Positions 10,849-19,344 are shown, counted from the first letter of the stretch. The stretch: DNA of 64,000 nucleotides from Amnibacterium sp. CER49 (GCF_029846255.1 NZ_JARVWQ010000001.1:1364001-1428000), one strand, 5' to 3'. Numbers and translations: made by a program. The notes: a model not told the origin generated them from the sequence alone.

Positions 10849-11331
10849 TCAGCCGTAGGTATCGCGCGGGCCGCGCCCCTGGACCGATCTCCGGCCGTGA
10901 TTCCAGCTGGGCGTGTTCGGCCCGAGGAACCGGATGCTCTCGACCCCGGCCGCGGGGAAGTCGCGGGCGATGCGCTCCGCGATCTGCGAGCGCATCAGCC
11001 CGAGCTGCGTCGCCCAGGCCGTCGAGTCGCACCGGACGAGCAGCACGCCGTCCGCGAAGCCCTCGACCGCGGCGTGCCGGGCCGTCTCCTCACCCGCGAT
11101 GGAGCGCCAGGCGGCGGTGAGGTCCGTCTGCGCGAGCGGTGTCACCCAGCCGAGCGACTCGGTGACCGCGTCGAGCACCGTGCCGGCCGCCAGCGGGTCG
11201 CGACCCTTGCCGTAGGGGAGGTTGTCGCCCTTCGGCTTCGGCCGCTCCCGGCGGGAGCGCGGCCGGCCGAACACCTCGCGGAGGCGCAGCCAGACGCGCT
11301 CGGCCTCGGTCTCGCTCCCCCGCTCGCTCAC
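10849..11331 (-). CDS. DUF721 (DciA-like) protein
   Basis: 160 residues. The N-terminus is charged and disordered (about 1-45, RPRSRRERPKPKG), followed by a DUF721 domain (about 48-135; WRSIAGEETARHAAVEGFADGVLLVRC, then STAWATQL). DUF721 proteins related to DciA help load the replicative helicase in many bacteria lacking DnaC, and in actinobacteria one regularly sits between recF and gyrB. The GTG start overlaps the recF stop by four bases (GTGA), so the two are translationally coupled. The replication role is inferred from the family and from the position next to dnaA/dnaN/recF, not from this sequence alone. Confidence 0.85.
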   Translation of the reverse strand: MSERGSETEAERVWLRLREVFGRPRSRRERPKPKGDNLPYGKGRDPLAAGTVLDAVTESLGWVTPLAQTDLTAAWRSIAGEETARHAAVEGFADGVLLVRCDSTAWATQLGLMRSQIAERIARDFPAAGVESIRFLGPNTPSWNHGRRSVQGRGPRDTYG

Positions 11332-12440
11332 GCCGGCACCTCCTTCACGACCTCGCCCGCCCGGATCCGCGTGACCTGCCCGCGGAGCCCCTCGGGGATG
11401 TCCTCCTCGACCGCGGCCGTGATGATCACCTGCTCGTATCGCTCCACGCGCTCGGCGAGGCGGAGGCGACGACGGGCGTCGAGCTCGGCGAAGACGTCGT
11501 CGAGGATCACGATCGGGTCGCCGGACGACCGGGCGACGCGCAGCAGCTCGACCGCGCCGAGCCGCAGGGCGAGCGCGAGCGACCAGGACTCGCCGTGGCT
11601 CGCGTAGCCGCGCGCGGGCAGGTCGTTGATGGTGAGGAGCAGGTCGTCGCGGTGCGGCCCGACGAGGGTGATCCCGCGCTCGAGCTCCCGGCGGCGGGCG
11701 GCAGCGAGAGCCCGGGCGAACCGTTCGGCCGTCGGTCCCGTCGTGTCGCCCTCGGTGTCGATCGAGCGCACGGCGGCGAGGGCGACGCGCTGGTCGCTGC
11801 CCGCGACGACGGCGTACTGCTCGGCGACGAGCGGCTCGAGCGCGCCGACGAGCTCGCTGCGGGCGTCGAGCAGCTCCGTCCCCGTCGCGACGAGCCGCTC
11901 GTCCCAGATGTCGAGCGTGGCCGGGTCGACGCCGCCGCGGGCCGATCGCAGCAGGCCGTTGCGCTGCCGGAGGGCCTTCTCGTAGTCGCTCTGCACGCCG
12001 GCGAGGCGCGGGGTGCGCTGCACGAGCAGCTCGTCGACGAAGCGCCGGCGCGCCGACGGCTCCCCCCGGACGAGCGCGAGGTCCTCCGGCGCGAACAGCA
12101 CGCTCGAGACGTTCCGGGTGATCTCGCGCGGGCGCACGGCCGACCGGTTCACCTGCGCCCGGTTCGGCCCCGTGCGGTTCACGAGCACCTCGGCGAGCAC
12201 CTCGCGATCGCCCGTCACGACGACGGCCCGGACCACGGCGGAGTCCTGCCCGGCGCGGATCAGCGCGGCGTCGCCGGAGACCCGGTGCGACCCGAGGGTC
12301 GTGAGGTACCCGATCGCCTCGACGAGGTTCGTCTTGCCCTGGCCGTTGCTGCCGGCGAGCACGTTCGCACCGGGCCCGAAGGTCACCTCGGCCGACGCGT
12401 AGTTGCGCCAGTCGGTGAGGTTCAGGCGGAGGACGCGCAC
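11328..12440 (-). CDS. recF: DNA replication and repair protein RecF
   Basis: 370 residues, usual length. An SMC-like ATPase with the Walker A motif GSNGQGKTN near the start, the signature region around VGPHRDDLLLTINDLPARGYASHGE, and Walker B VILDDVFAELD near the C-terminus. RecF binds gapped DNA and, with RecO and RecR, helps RecA load for daughter-strand gap repair. It starts with GTG behind GGGAAGGGG. It is part of the leftward dnaN-gnd-recF-DUF721 group and overlaps DUF721 by 4 bp. Confidence 0.95.
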   Translation of the reverse strand: MRVLRLNLTDWRNYASAEVTFGPGANVLAGSNGQGKTNLVEAIGYLTTLGSHRVSGDAALIRAGQDSAVVRAVVVTGDREVLAEVLVNRTGPNRAQVNRSAVRPREITRNVSSVLFAPEDLALVRGEPSARRRFVDELLVQRTPRLAGVQSDYEKALRQRNGLLRSARGGVDPATLDIWDERLVATGTELLDARSELVGALEPLVAEQYAVVAGSDQRVALAAVRSIDTEGDTTGPTAERFARALAAARRRELERGITLVGPHRDDLLLTINDLPARGYASHGESWSLALALRLGAVELLRVARSSGDPIVILDDVFAELDARRRLRLAERVERYEQVIITAAVEEDIPEGLRGQVTRIRAGEVVKEVPA

Positions 12441-12476
12441 CGCGCCCCCTTCCCGGACGTCGTGCTGCCGGCCGCC

Positions 12477-13394
12477 CTACTTGGTCGGGTGCAGATCCTG
12501 CGCGGCCTTCGCCTCGTGCGCCTTCACCGCGTGGCCGCCGAACTGGTTGCGCAGCGCGGCGACGGCCTTCATCGCGGGCGACTGGTCCTGCCGGGAGACG
12601 AAGCGGGCGAAGATCGCCGCGCTGATCGCCGGCATCGGCACCGCGTTCTCGATGGCCTCCTCGAGCGTCCACCGGCCCTCGCCGGAGTCGTCGACGTAGC
12701 CGTCGATGTCCGCGAAGTCGGGGTCGGCGTCGAGCGCGCGCACCATGAGCTCGAGCAGCCAGGAGCGGATGACCGTGCCCCGCTGCCACGCCTTGAAGGT
12801 CCCGGGGACGTCGGTGACGTGCGGGGACGACTCGAGCAGCTCGTAGCCCTCGGCGTACGCCTGCATGATCGCGTACTCGATGCCGTTGTGGACCATCTTC
12901 GTGTAGTGGCCGGCGCCCACCGGGCCGGCGTGCACGAAGCCCTCCTCGCGGGGCCCCTCGGGCCGCAGCGCGTCGAAGATCGGCATGACCCGCTCGACCT
13001 GCTCGTCGCTGCCGCCGACCATGAGGCCGTAGCCGTTCTTCAGGCCCCAGACGCCGCCGGAGACGCCCACGTCCATGAAGTCGATGCCGCGCTCGGCGAG
13101 GGACTTCGCGTGCAGCTCGTCGTCGGTGAACTTCGTGTTGCCGCCGTCGATCACGAGGTCGCCCTGGTCGAGCACGCCCTTCAGGGCGTCGACGACCGAG
13201 TCGGTGATGCGGCCGGCGGGCACCATGACCCAGACGGTGCGGGGCGCCGGCAGCGCCGCGGCGAGGGCGGCGTAGTCGGGCACGTCGCTGACGTCGGGGT
13301 TCGTGTCGTAGCCCACCACGTCGATCCCGGCGTTCTTCAGCCGGCTGCGCATGTTGTTGCCCATCTTGCCGAGCCCGACCAGGCCGATCTTCAT
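12477..13394 (-). CDS. gnd: 6-phosphogluconate dehydrogenase, short (GndA) type
   Basis: 305 residues. Oxidative decarboxylation of 6-phosphogluconate to ribulose 5-phosphate in the pentose phosphate pathway. The N-terminal Rossmann fold reads MKIGLVGLGKMGNNM; the substrate motif is DVGVSGGVWGLKNGYGLMVGG; the catalytic region is GAGHYTKMVHNGIEY. At about 300 residues it belongs to the short form, roughly 170 residues shorter than the common Gnd of enterobacteria; short forms often prefer NAD. Its place between dnaN and recF is a conserved actinobacterial oddity rather than a sign of a replication role. AGAGGA precedes the ATG. Confidence 0.93.
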   Translation of the reverse strand: MKIGLVGLGKMGNNMRSRLKNAGIDVVGYDTNPDVSDVPDYAALAAALPAPRTVWVMVPAGRITDSVVDALKGVLDQGDLVIDGGNTKFTDDELHAKSLAERGIDFMDVGVSGGVWGLKNGYGLMVGGSDEQVERVMPIFDALRPEGPREEGFVHAGPVGAGHYTKMVHNGIEYAIMQAYAEGYELLESSPHVTDVPGTFKAWQRGTVIRSWLLELMVRALDADPDFADIDGYVDDSGEGRWTLEEAIENAVPMPAISAAIFARFVSRQDQSPAMKAVAALRNQFGGHAVKAHEAKAAQDLHPTK

Positions 13395-13425
13395 TCCGAG
13401 TCCTCTCGAAGGTGAGTGGTTCAGG

Positions 13426-14565
13426 TCAGCGGAGCAGCAGGTTGGGCTGCAGGAGGTAGCGGTACTCCTCCGTGCCCGTGTCCTCGCGGGACTTCTGCCC
13501 CGTGATCAGCACGGGGCCCGGCTTGTTGGGGTTCTCCGTCTTCGTGAACGAGATTCGCACGAACTCCGTGTGGACACCCGAGAGTCCGTCGAGGAGGAAC
13601 TGCGGCTTCAGCGACACGACGACGGGCTCACCGGCAAGCACCGCGTCGATGCGCTCGGACGCCTGCGCCTGCTCGCCGCCGGCCGCCTCGAGCCCGAGCC
13701 CGTCGGCGTCGAAGGTGAACTTGAGGGCGGCCTCGCGCTCGAGCACGAGCTGCACGCGCCGCGTCGCCTCGACGAGCTCGGCGGTGCCGATGACCGCGAA
13801 GTGGTCGACGTTGTCGGGGAAGAGGCGCCGCACCGGGGGGAAGTTGCCCTTGATGAGCAGCGAGGTGACGGTCTTCTTCTCGGAGCTGAAGGCGATGAGC
13901 TCGCGGTCGCCCCCGCGGGTGATCGAGATCGTGACGTCGCCGGTGCTGCCGAAGGTGCGGCCGACCTCCTGCAGCGTGCGCGCGGGCACGAGGGCGCTGC
14001 CGCCGTCGCTGCGCTCGCTGTGCCAGGGCACGGCGCGGATCGCGACGCGGTACCGGTCGGTGGCGACGAGCGCGAGCGAGTCCTCGCCGGCCTCGAGCTG
14101 CACACCCGTGATGACCGGGGTGACGTCGTCGCGCGATGCGGCGACGACGACCTGGGCGATCGCGGGCGAGAAGACCCCGGCCGGGAGGACGCCGGTCGGC
14201 TCCCCCACCACGGGCAGGCTCGGGTATTCCGCCACGGGCATGCTGAGGAGGGTGAAGCGGGCGCTGCCGCCGCTCACGACCACGCGGTTCTCGTCGGTGA
14301 CGACCTCGACGGGGACGTTCGGCAGCCGGTTCGCGATGTCGGCGAGCAGCCGGCCGGAGACGAGCACGCGCCCGGGCTCGAGCACCTCGGCCTCGATCTG
14401 CGTGCGCGCCGAGACCTCGTAGTCGAACGAGGAGAGCGTCAGTCCGCCCTCGGTGGTCTCGATGAGCACGCCCGAGAGGATCGGCAGGGTCGTCCGCTGG
14501 GGCAGCAGGCGGACGGCGAACGACACGGCGTCGCTGAAGACGTCCCGGTTCGCGTGGAATCGCAC
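13426..14565 (-). CDS. dnaN: DNA polymerase III beta subunit (sliding clamp)
   Basis: 379 residues forming three repeated clamp domains. The protein begins MRFHANRDVFSDAVSFAVRLLPQRTTLPILSG and ends EYRYLLQPNLLLR, the last being the usual hydrophobic end of bacterial clamps. Two subunits form the ring that tethers Pol III and other repair enzymes to DNA. It starts with GTG behind GAGAGGA. It is separated from dnaA by the 606-bp origin region, and gnd follows after 31 bp. Confidence 0.97.
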   Translation of the reverse strand: MRFHANRDVFSDAVSFAVRLLPQRTTLPILSGVLIETTEGGLTLSSFDYEVSARTQIEAEVLEPGRVLVSGRLLADIANRLPNVPVEVVTDENRVVVSGGSARFTLLSMPVAEYPSLPVVGEPTGVLPAGVFSPAIAQVVVAASRDDVTPVITGVQLEAGEDSLALVATDRYRVAIRAVPWHSERSDGGSALVPARTLQEVGRTFGSTGDVTISITRGGDRELIAFSSEKKTVTSLLIKGNFPPVRRLFPDNVDHFAVIGTAELVEATRRVQLVLEREAALKFTFDADGLGLEAAGGEQAQASERIDAVLAGEPVVVSLKPQFLLDGLSGVHTEFVRISFTKTENPNKPGPVLITGQKSREDTGTEEYRYLLQPNLLLR

Positions 14566-14751
14566 TGCTGGTCCTCTCGATCGGCGGGCCCGGGACGGGT
14601 CGCAGCAGCGGCCCCGCCGAAGGTCCTACGCATGCTAGCGGAGCCCCTGAACCCGCCGCCCTGGCGGCCGTGCCCCCGTCCACAGCGCGGAATCGGTTGG
14701 AGGAGGAAGAGGAAGGTGAAGGACAACCACACTCTTAACAGGTGTGCACAC

Positions 14752-14760
14752 TGTGGATAA
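14752..14760 (-). promoter_or_regulatory. DnaA box (TTATCCACA)
   Basis: Exact match to the consensus DnaA-binding 9-mer on the minus strand, in the dnaN-proximal part of the origin, directly next to the palindrome GTGTGCACAC. Confidence 0.8.
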
Positions 14761-14921
14761 CTCGGGGGAGGCCGCTGCCCGCCTGGGAACTACACATCTG
14801 GAAGATGTCGAAACCGTGCGGACGGGTCCTGTGCCGGACCGTGCCCCTCTGTCGAGGGCCACGACCGCCGCTCACACGTCCCCCCGTCGGGGGCGCCCCG
14901 TCCGGGGGTGTCGCTCCACAG

Positions 14922-14930
14922 TTATCCACA
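14922..14930 (+). promoter_or_regulatory. DnaA box (TTATCCACA)
   Basis: Exact consensus DnaA box on the plus strand, 162 bp from and inverted relative to the other perfect box. TCCACA half-boxes flank it at 14915-14920 and 14936-14941. Confidence 0.8.
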
Positions 14931-15171
14931 GCCCCTCCACATGGGGGTAGAAACCTCGTCCTGCCGCGCGTTCTGGGGCCGCGGATCCCCGGAACTCCGG
15001 GCCACCGCCCTCCCGCTCCACCACCGGGGGCCCTCTGGACGCCGACCGGCCGGGTCACCTCGCGCGACGTGGCGTATGCCGTCGGGACGGTTGTCGGCGG
15101 ACGAGCGCAGACGGATGTCCTGACGGCATGCGGATGATGCCGGGGGGCCGCCGACACCGGCGGGCGGAGGG

Positions 15172-16608
15172 TCAGCGGCGGTAGCGCTGGTCCTGCTTGA
15201 TGCGGCTCGTGAGCTCCGACACCTGGTTGTAGATCGAGCGGCGCTCCTTCATGAGGTCGCTGATCTTCTTGTTCGCGTACATCACGGTCGTGTGGTCGCG
15301 GCCGCCGAACAGCTGGCCGATCTTCGGCAGCGACAGGTTCGTGAGCTCGCGGCAGAGGTACATCGCGATCTGCCGCGCCGAGGCGATCTGCTGCGACCGC
15401 GAGCTGCCGTACAGGTCGTCGACCGAGAGCTTGAAGTACTCCGCGACGGCGCTGATGATGTCCGCCGGCGCGATGACGTTGTCCTCGTCGAGGGTGATCA
15501 GGTCCTTCAGCACCGTCTGCACGAGCTGCATGTCGACCGGCGAGCGGTTGAGGCTCGCGTACGCGGTGACGCGGATGAGGGTGCCCTCGAGCTCGCGGAT
15601 GTTGCTGCTCACCTTCGAGGCCATGAACTCGAGGATGTCGTCGGGCACCTGGAGGCGCTCCGCCTGCGCCCGCTTGCGGAGGATCGCGATGCGGGTCTCG
15701 AGGTCCGGCGTCTGCACGTCGGTGATGAGGCCCTGCTCGAAGCGCGACCGCATGCGGTCCTCGAACCCGGTGAGCTGCCGCGGCGCGAGGTCCGACGTGA
15801 TGACGACCTGCTTGTTGTGGTCGTGCAGCGTGTTGAAGGTGTGGAAGAAGGCCTCCTGCGTGGAGTCCTTCCCCGAGAGGAACTGGATGTCGTCGATCAG
15901 CAGGATGTCGACGTCGCGGTAGCGGGCCTGGAACTGCGCGGCCCGGTTCGCCGCGATCGAGTTGATGAAGTCGTTCGTGAACTCCTCGCTCGAGACGTAC
16001 CGCACCCGGATGCCCGGGAAGAGCCCCATCGAGTAGTGACCGATCGAGTGGAGCAGGTGCGTCTTGCCGAGGCCGGACTCGCCGTAGATGAAGAGCGGGT
16101 TGTACGCCTTCGCGGGGCTCTCGGCCACGGCGAACGCCGCGGCGTGGGCGAAGCGGTTCGAGGCGCCGATCACGAAGGTGTCGAACGTGTAGCGCGAGTT
16201 CAGCCGCGACTCGCGGTCCTCCCGCACGCCGTCGAGCACCGCGACCGCCGCCTCGCGCCGGACGGGCTCGGGCGAGGAGTCGGCGGGAACGGCCGGAACG
16301 GCCGAGGGCGCGACGGGTGGTACGGGTGTGAACTGCTCGGCCGCGATGTCGGGGTTCACCGTCACCGCGAAGGTGTGGATGCCGAAGTCGCCGGAGAGGT
16401 TGCCGATGGCCTCGGCGAGGGGCAGGCGCGCCCGCTGCTCGATCATCGCCCGCGTGAAGTCGTTCGGGACCTCGAGGTAGACGACCCCGGCCATGATCCC
16501 CTTCGGCTCGACCAGGTTGAGGAACCCCTGCAGCTGCGGGCCCACCCGGCTGTCGCCGCCGAGCGACTGGCGGATCGTCGCCCAGGCGTCGGCAGCGGCC
16601 TCGGTCAC
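15172..16608 (-). CDS. dnaA: Chromosomal replication initiator DnaA
   Basis: 478 residues from the GTG at 16608, chosen because AGAGGAG lies 7 nt upstream; an open frame continues further but would add non-family sequence. Domain I is about 1-85, followed by a Pro/Ala-rich domain II linker (about 100-130), then the AAA+ domain with Walker A GESGLGKTH and Walker B ILLIDDIQFL. The C-terminal DNA-binding domain IV carries the signature GGRDHTTVMYANKKI. DnaA-ATP binds the boxes in oriC and melts the origin. The domain II linker is short compared with Streptomyces. A DnaA-box-like 9-mer lies within the putative promoter, suggesting self-repression. Confidence 0.97.
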   Translation of the reverse strand: MTEAAADAWATIRQSLGGDSRVGPQLQGFLNLVEPKGIMAGVVYLEVPNDFTRAMIEQRARLPLAEAIGNLSGDFGIHTFAVTVNPDIAAEQFTPVPPVAPSAVPAVPADSSPEPVRREAAVAVLDGVREDRESRLNSRYTFDTFVIGASNRFAHAAAFAVAESPAKAYNPLFIYGESGLGKTHLLHSIGHYSMGLFPGIRVRYVSSEEFTNDFINSIAANRAAQFQARYRDVDILLIDDIQFLSGKDSTQEAFFHTFNTLHDHNKQVVITSDLAPRQLTGFEDRMRSRFEQGLITDVQTPDLETRIAILRKRAQAERLQVPDDILEFMASKVSSNIRELEGTLIRVTAYASLNRSPVDMQLVQTVLKDLITLDEDNVIAPADIISAVAEYFKLSVDDLYGSSRSQQIASARQIAMYLCRELTNLSLPKIGQLFGGRDHTTVMYANKKISDLMKERRSIYNQVSELTSRIKQDQRYRR

Positions 16609-16717
16609 GGTTCGGCTCCTCTTCGGCCGCTCCTGTGGAGGGCGGACGCCTGCGGGGGCGGCTCTGGGGCCGCCGGGGGAGGGGAAGACCGGCGAAACGG
16701 GTGCCGGACGGGGGGCA

Positions 16718-16747
16718 ACGGTAGACCGCGCCTGTTTCCACAGGCAA
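16718..16747 (-). promoter_or_regulatory. Putative dnaA promoter overlapping a DnaA-box variant
   Basis: On the minus strand TTGCCT (16742-16747) is separated by 18 bp from TACCGT (16718-16723), about 110 bp before the dnaA GTG. The near-consensus DnaA 9-mer GTTTCCACA (16734-16742) lies in the spacer and touches the -35 box, a layout expected for autoregulation. Confidence 0.5.
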
Positions 16748-16889
16748 GTTCCCACGCGGTGGAATACGTGTGGAGAAACTTCCACGCCTGTGATTCCAGC
16801 GCTGTGATTCCAACCGTGTTCGAGCAAGTCCCCGTCCGGGGGACTCGAGGCGCCCGGACGGCGCCGCCGAGCGGTCCGCCGCGGCCTGG

Positions 16890-16895
16890 TAGTGT
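16890..16895 (+). promoter_or_regulatory. -10 box of the rpmH operon
   Basis: TAGTGT in the context CCTGGTAGTGTGCTGCGG lies about 100 bp before rpmH. No good -35 is visible. The 90-nt leader ends with GGAGGA before the GTG start. Confidence 0.45.
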
Positions 16896-16996
16896 GCTGC
16901 GGTTGATCGGCGCTCGACTCGAGCACCCACGCACTTCGCCCCGCCCGGCCGCCTCGCCGGGTCCGCCGGGCGCCCCACGAATCGGAGGACGCTCCC

Positions 16997-17134
16997 GTGA
17001 CCAAGCGCACGTTCCAGCCCAACAACCGCCGCCGCTCCAAGGTGCACGGCTTCCGTCTGCGCATGCGCACCCGCGCCGGCCGCGCCATCCTCGCCGCCCG
17101 CCGCGCCAAGGGCCGCACCGAGCTCTCCGCGTAA
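16997..17134 (+). CDS. rpmH: 50S ribosomal protein L34
   Basis: 45 residues, highly basic, starting [19 protein letters not shown] and ending GRTELSA, typical of actinobacterial L34. It starts with GTG at 16997 behind CGGAGGACG. It is the first gene of the rightward rpmH-rnpA-yidD-yidC-jag-rsmG run, which is the standard neighbour of dnaA. Confidence 0.97.
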   Translation: MTKRTFQPNNRRRSKVHGFRLRMRTRAGRAILAARRAKGRTELSA

Positions 17135-17141
17135 GCGGACC

Positions 17142-17486
17142 GTGCTCGCGAAGGCGAACCGGGTCGTCTCCGCTCCCGACTACCGGAGGCTCGTCCGTAC
17201 GGGCCGCCGGTCCAAGGGGGCGCTGACCCTCGCCTACGCGCGCCGGACCCAGCCCGAGGACCCGCTCCGCATCGGGGTGATCGTCGCGAAGAACGTCGGC
17301 AAGGCCGTCACCCGCAACCGGGTGCGCCGCCGCATCAAGGCCGCCTGCTTCCCGCTGACCGCGGAGGTCGGCGGCCTCGACGTCGTGCTGCGGGCGCTGC
17401 CCCCCGCGCGGGACGCCACCTGGGACGAGCTCTCGGGCGAGGTCCGCCGGCAGGTCGAGACCCTCGCAGGGCGCCGCTCCTCATGA
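17142..17486 (+). CDS. rnpA: Ribonuclease P protein component
   Basis: 114 residues. The protein subunit helps the RNase P ribozyme bind pre-tRNA leaders. The RNR motif appears as GKAVTRNRVRRRIKAA, with the usual preceding RIGVIVAKNVG. It starts with GTG 7 bp after rpmH, and its stop overlaps the yidD start by 4 bp. Length is normal. Confidence 0.95.
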   Translation: MLAKANRVVSAPDYRRLVRTGRRSKGALTLAYARRTQPEDPLRIGVIVAKNVGKAVTRNRVRRRIKAACFPLTAEVGGLDVVLRALPPARDATWDELSGEVRRQVETLAGRRSS

Positions 17487-17806
17487 GCACCGCCCTCGCC
17501 GGTCCTGCGCTCCTCCGCCTGGCGCTGCTGCCGCGGAACGCGGTCATCGTTCTGCTGAAGGCGTACCGCCTGCTCGTCTCCCCCCTCTACGGGAACGTCT
17601 GCAGGTACCATCCATCCTGCTCGCGCTACGCGCTCGAGGCCGTGCAGCAGTCCGGCGTCGTGATCGGATCGGCGCTGGCGGTCGCCCGGATCGTCCGGTG
17701 CAATCCCTGGTCGCGCGGCGGCGTCGACGACCCGCCCCAGCGGCTGAAGGCCGCGTACCGCATCACCCCGCTCGGCTTCGTCGAGCCCGTCATCCCGGGA
17801 GCCTGA
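17483..17806 (+). CDS. yidD: Membrane protein insertion efficiency factor YidD
   Basis: 107 residues. It has the family core YRLLVSPLYGNVCRYHPSCSRYALEAV and RIVRCNPWSRGGVDDP, including the conserved cysteines, and an amphipathic N-terminus. YidD assists insertion of membrane proteins by the neighbouring YidC. It overlaps rnpA by 4 bp and precedes yidC by 3 bp. Confidence 0.95.
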   Translation: MSTALAGPALLRLALLPRNAVIVLLKAYRLLVSPLYGNVCRYHPSCSRYALEAVQQSGVVIGSALAVARIVRCNPWSRGGVDDPPQRLKAAYRITPLGFVEPVIPGA

Positions 17807-17809
17807 CCA

Positions 17810-18784
17810 GTGGACCTCATCGGAACCGTCCTCTGGCCCATCAAATGGGTCATCGAGGCGATCCTCGTCGCGTTCCACTCGCTCTGGACCGCCATCGGCT
17901 TCGCCCCCGGCGACGGCCTCACCTGGATCCTGTCGATCCTCGGGCTCGTGATCGTGGTGCGGGCGGCGCTCATCCCGCTGTTCGTGCGCCAGATCCGCAG
18001 CCAGCGCCAGATGCTCGAGATCGCTCCGGAGCTGAAGAAGATCCAGGAGAAGTACAAGGGCAAACGCGACCAGTTCTCCCGCGAGGCGATGAGCCGCGAG
18101 ACCATGGAGCTCTACCGCCGCACAGGCACGAGCCCCTTCGCCTCGTGCCTGCCGCTGCTGATCCAGATGCCCATCTTCTTCAGCCTGTTCCAGGTGCTCG
18201 AGGGCGCGCAGCGCAACCCGAACAGGGCGGGCGTCGGCCTGCTGAACGCCGCGCTCGCGAAGTCGTTCGGCGGATCCGAGCTGTTCGGCGCTCCCCTGCA
18301 CGCGACGCTGACGAACAACGGCGGCAACACGCTCGTGCTCGTCATCGGCATCGCGATGATCGCGCTGATGACGGCCTCGCAGTTCATCACCCAGCTGCAG
18401 ATCATGTCGAAGAACGTCTCCCCCGAGACGGCGGCGAGCCCGATGTACAAGCAGCAGAAGATGCTGCTCTACGTCCTGCCGCTCATCTTCATCTTCTCGG
18501 GGATCGCCTTCCCGCTGGGCGTGATGTTCTACTGGGTCTTCTCGAACGTCTGGACGATGGCGCAGCAGTTCGTCGTCATCCGCAACTCCCCGACGCCCGG
18601 CAGCGAGGCCGCGAAGGCGCGCGAGATCCGCTTGGCCAAGAAGGCGGCCCGGAAGAAGGACGGCGGCGTCTCCGCCGGCGCGACGCCGACGGCCGAGGCC
18701 CTGCCCGCGCCGCGCTCGAACAACCAGCGCAACCAGCCGATGAGCCGGTCGCGCGCGAAGCGGACGGGGGAGCGCCGGGCATGA
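17810..18784 (+). CDS. yidC: Membrane protein insertase YidC
   Basis: 324 residues. Inserts and folds inner-membrane proteins alone or with SecYEG. Conserved core helices include LGLVIVVRAALIPLFVRQIRSQRQML (with the hydrophilic-groove arginine), PLLIQMPIFFSLFQVL, LLYVLPLIFIFSGIAFPLGVMFYWVFSNVWTM. It has about five membrane segments and a basic C-terminal tail (AARKKDG..., SRSRAKRTGERRA) likely to touch the ribosome. There is no large periplasmic P1 domain, as usual for Gram-positives. Its stop overlaps the next gene by 4 bp. Confidence 0.95.
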   Translation: MDLIGTVLWPIKWVIEAILVAFHSLWTAIGFAPGDGLTWILSILGLVIVVRAALIPLFVRQIRSQRQMLEIAPELKKIQEKYKGKRDQFSREAMSRETMELYRRTGTSPFASCLPLLIQMPIFFSLFQVLEGAQRNPNRAGVGLLNAALAKSFGGSELFGAPLHATLTNNGGNTLVLVIGIAMIALMTASQFITQLQIMSKNVSPETAASPMYKQQKMLLYVLPLIFIFSGIAFPLGVMFYWVFSNVWTMAQQFVVIRNSPTPGSEAAKAREIRLAKKAARKKDGGVSAGATPTAEALPAPRSNNQRNQPMSRSRAKRTGERRA

Positions 18785-19344
18785 GCGGTCTGAACGAGGG
18801 TGGGACGCCGGCGCAGGCCGACGAGATCCAGCAGCAGGACGAGGGGCTCGCGGCCCCGACGAGCGGCGACGTCGGGTCCGGCGACGCCGCCGACGCCGCG
18901 TCCGTCGACGTCGGCGACGTGGCCGCCGACTACATCGAGGAGCTGCTCGACATCTGCGACCTCGACGGCGACCTCGAGATCGAGGACGCCCACGGACGCA
19001 CCACGCTCACCGTGAGCGGCGGCGACCTGCGGCTGCTCAGCGCGCCCGCCACCGTCGGCGCGCTGCAGGAGCTCACCCGCCTCGCCGTGCAGGCGAGGAG
19101 CGGCGGCTTCGCCCGGCTCACGCTCGACATCGGAGGCAGCCGCGACCAGCGCTCGCGCGAGCTCGGTCGCCTCGTCGACGACGCGGTCGCCGCGTTCGAG
19201 CAGGGGCGCACCGCGTTCCCGCTCGAGCCGATGTCCTCGTACGAGCGCAAGGTCGTGCACGACCTCGCCGCTGAGCGCGGGCTGGGGTCGCACTCGGAGG
19301 GCGAGGGGCCGACCCGCCACATCGTGCTCACGCCGGCGGCGTGA
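18781..19344 (+). CDS. Jag/KhpB-type KH-R3H RNA-binding protein
   Basis: 187 residues from the ATG at 18781, which overlaps the yidC stop. An acidic N-terminal tail (about 1-55) is followed by a KH-like domain (about 60-120, ADYIEELLDICDLDGDLEIEDAHGRTTLTV) and an R3H domain (about 125-187, RSRELGRLVDDAV, then MSSYERKVVHDLAAERGLGSHSEGEGPTRHIVL). Homologues bind RNA and affect cell elongation and division in Gram-positives. The Jag N-terminal domain of firmicutes is missing, as normal for actinobacteria. Position between yidC and rsmG is conserved. Confidence 0.9.
   Translation: MSGLNEGGTPAQADEIQQQDEGLAAPTSGDVGSGDAADAASVDVGDVAADYIEELLDICDLDGDLEIEDAHGRTTLTVSGGDLRLLSAPATVGALQELTRLAVQARSGGFARLTLDIGGSRDQRSRELGRLVDDAVAAFEQGRTAFPLEPMSSYERKVVHDLAAERGLGSHSEGEGPTRHIVLTPAA

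Larger units (their letters stand above)
14566..15171. other. Replication origin region (oriC), dnaN-dnaA spacer
   Basis: This 606-bp spacer has no credible gene. It holds two perfect DnaA boxes in opposite orientation, TGTGGATAA at 14752-14760 and TTATCCACA at 14922-14930. The 10-bp palindrome GTGTGCACAC (14742-14751) touches the first. A comparatively A/T-richer stretch (about 14720-14765, including CTCTTAACA) is a possible unwinding region. An inverted repeat ACATCT/AGATGT lies near 14800. Position between dnaA and dnaN, plus outward gene orientation on both sides, supports the origin call. Confidence 0.8.
16609..16996. other. dnaA-rpmH divergent spacer with promoters and DnaA-box variants
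   Basis: 388 bp without a gene. From left to right it contains TGTGGAGGG, the dnaA promoter, GTTTCCACA (16734-16742), TGTGGAGAA (16769-16777), two direct repeats CTGTGATTCCA (16788-16798 and 16802-16812, 14-bp period) and the rpmH -10 box at 16890. Several near-DnaA boxes on the dnaA side suggest a DnaA-controlled regulatory region and possibly accessory origin function. Confidence 0.65.

Noticed and set aside
14742-15137. Small open frames in the dnaN-dnaA spacer
   Set aside because: They cross DnaA boxes and have no ribosome-binding site or recognisable protein features; the region fits an origin.
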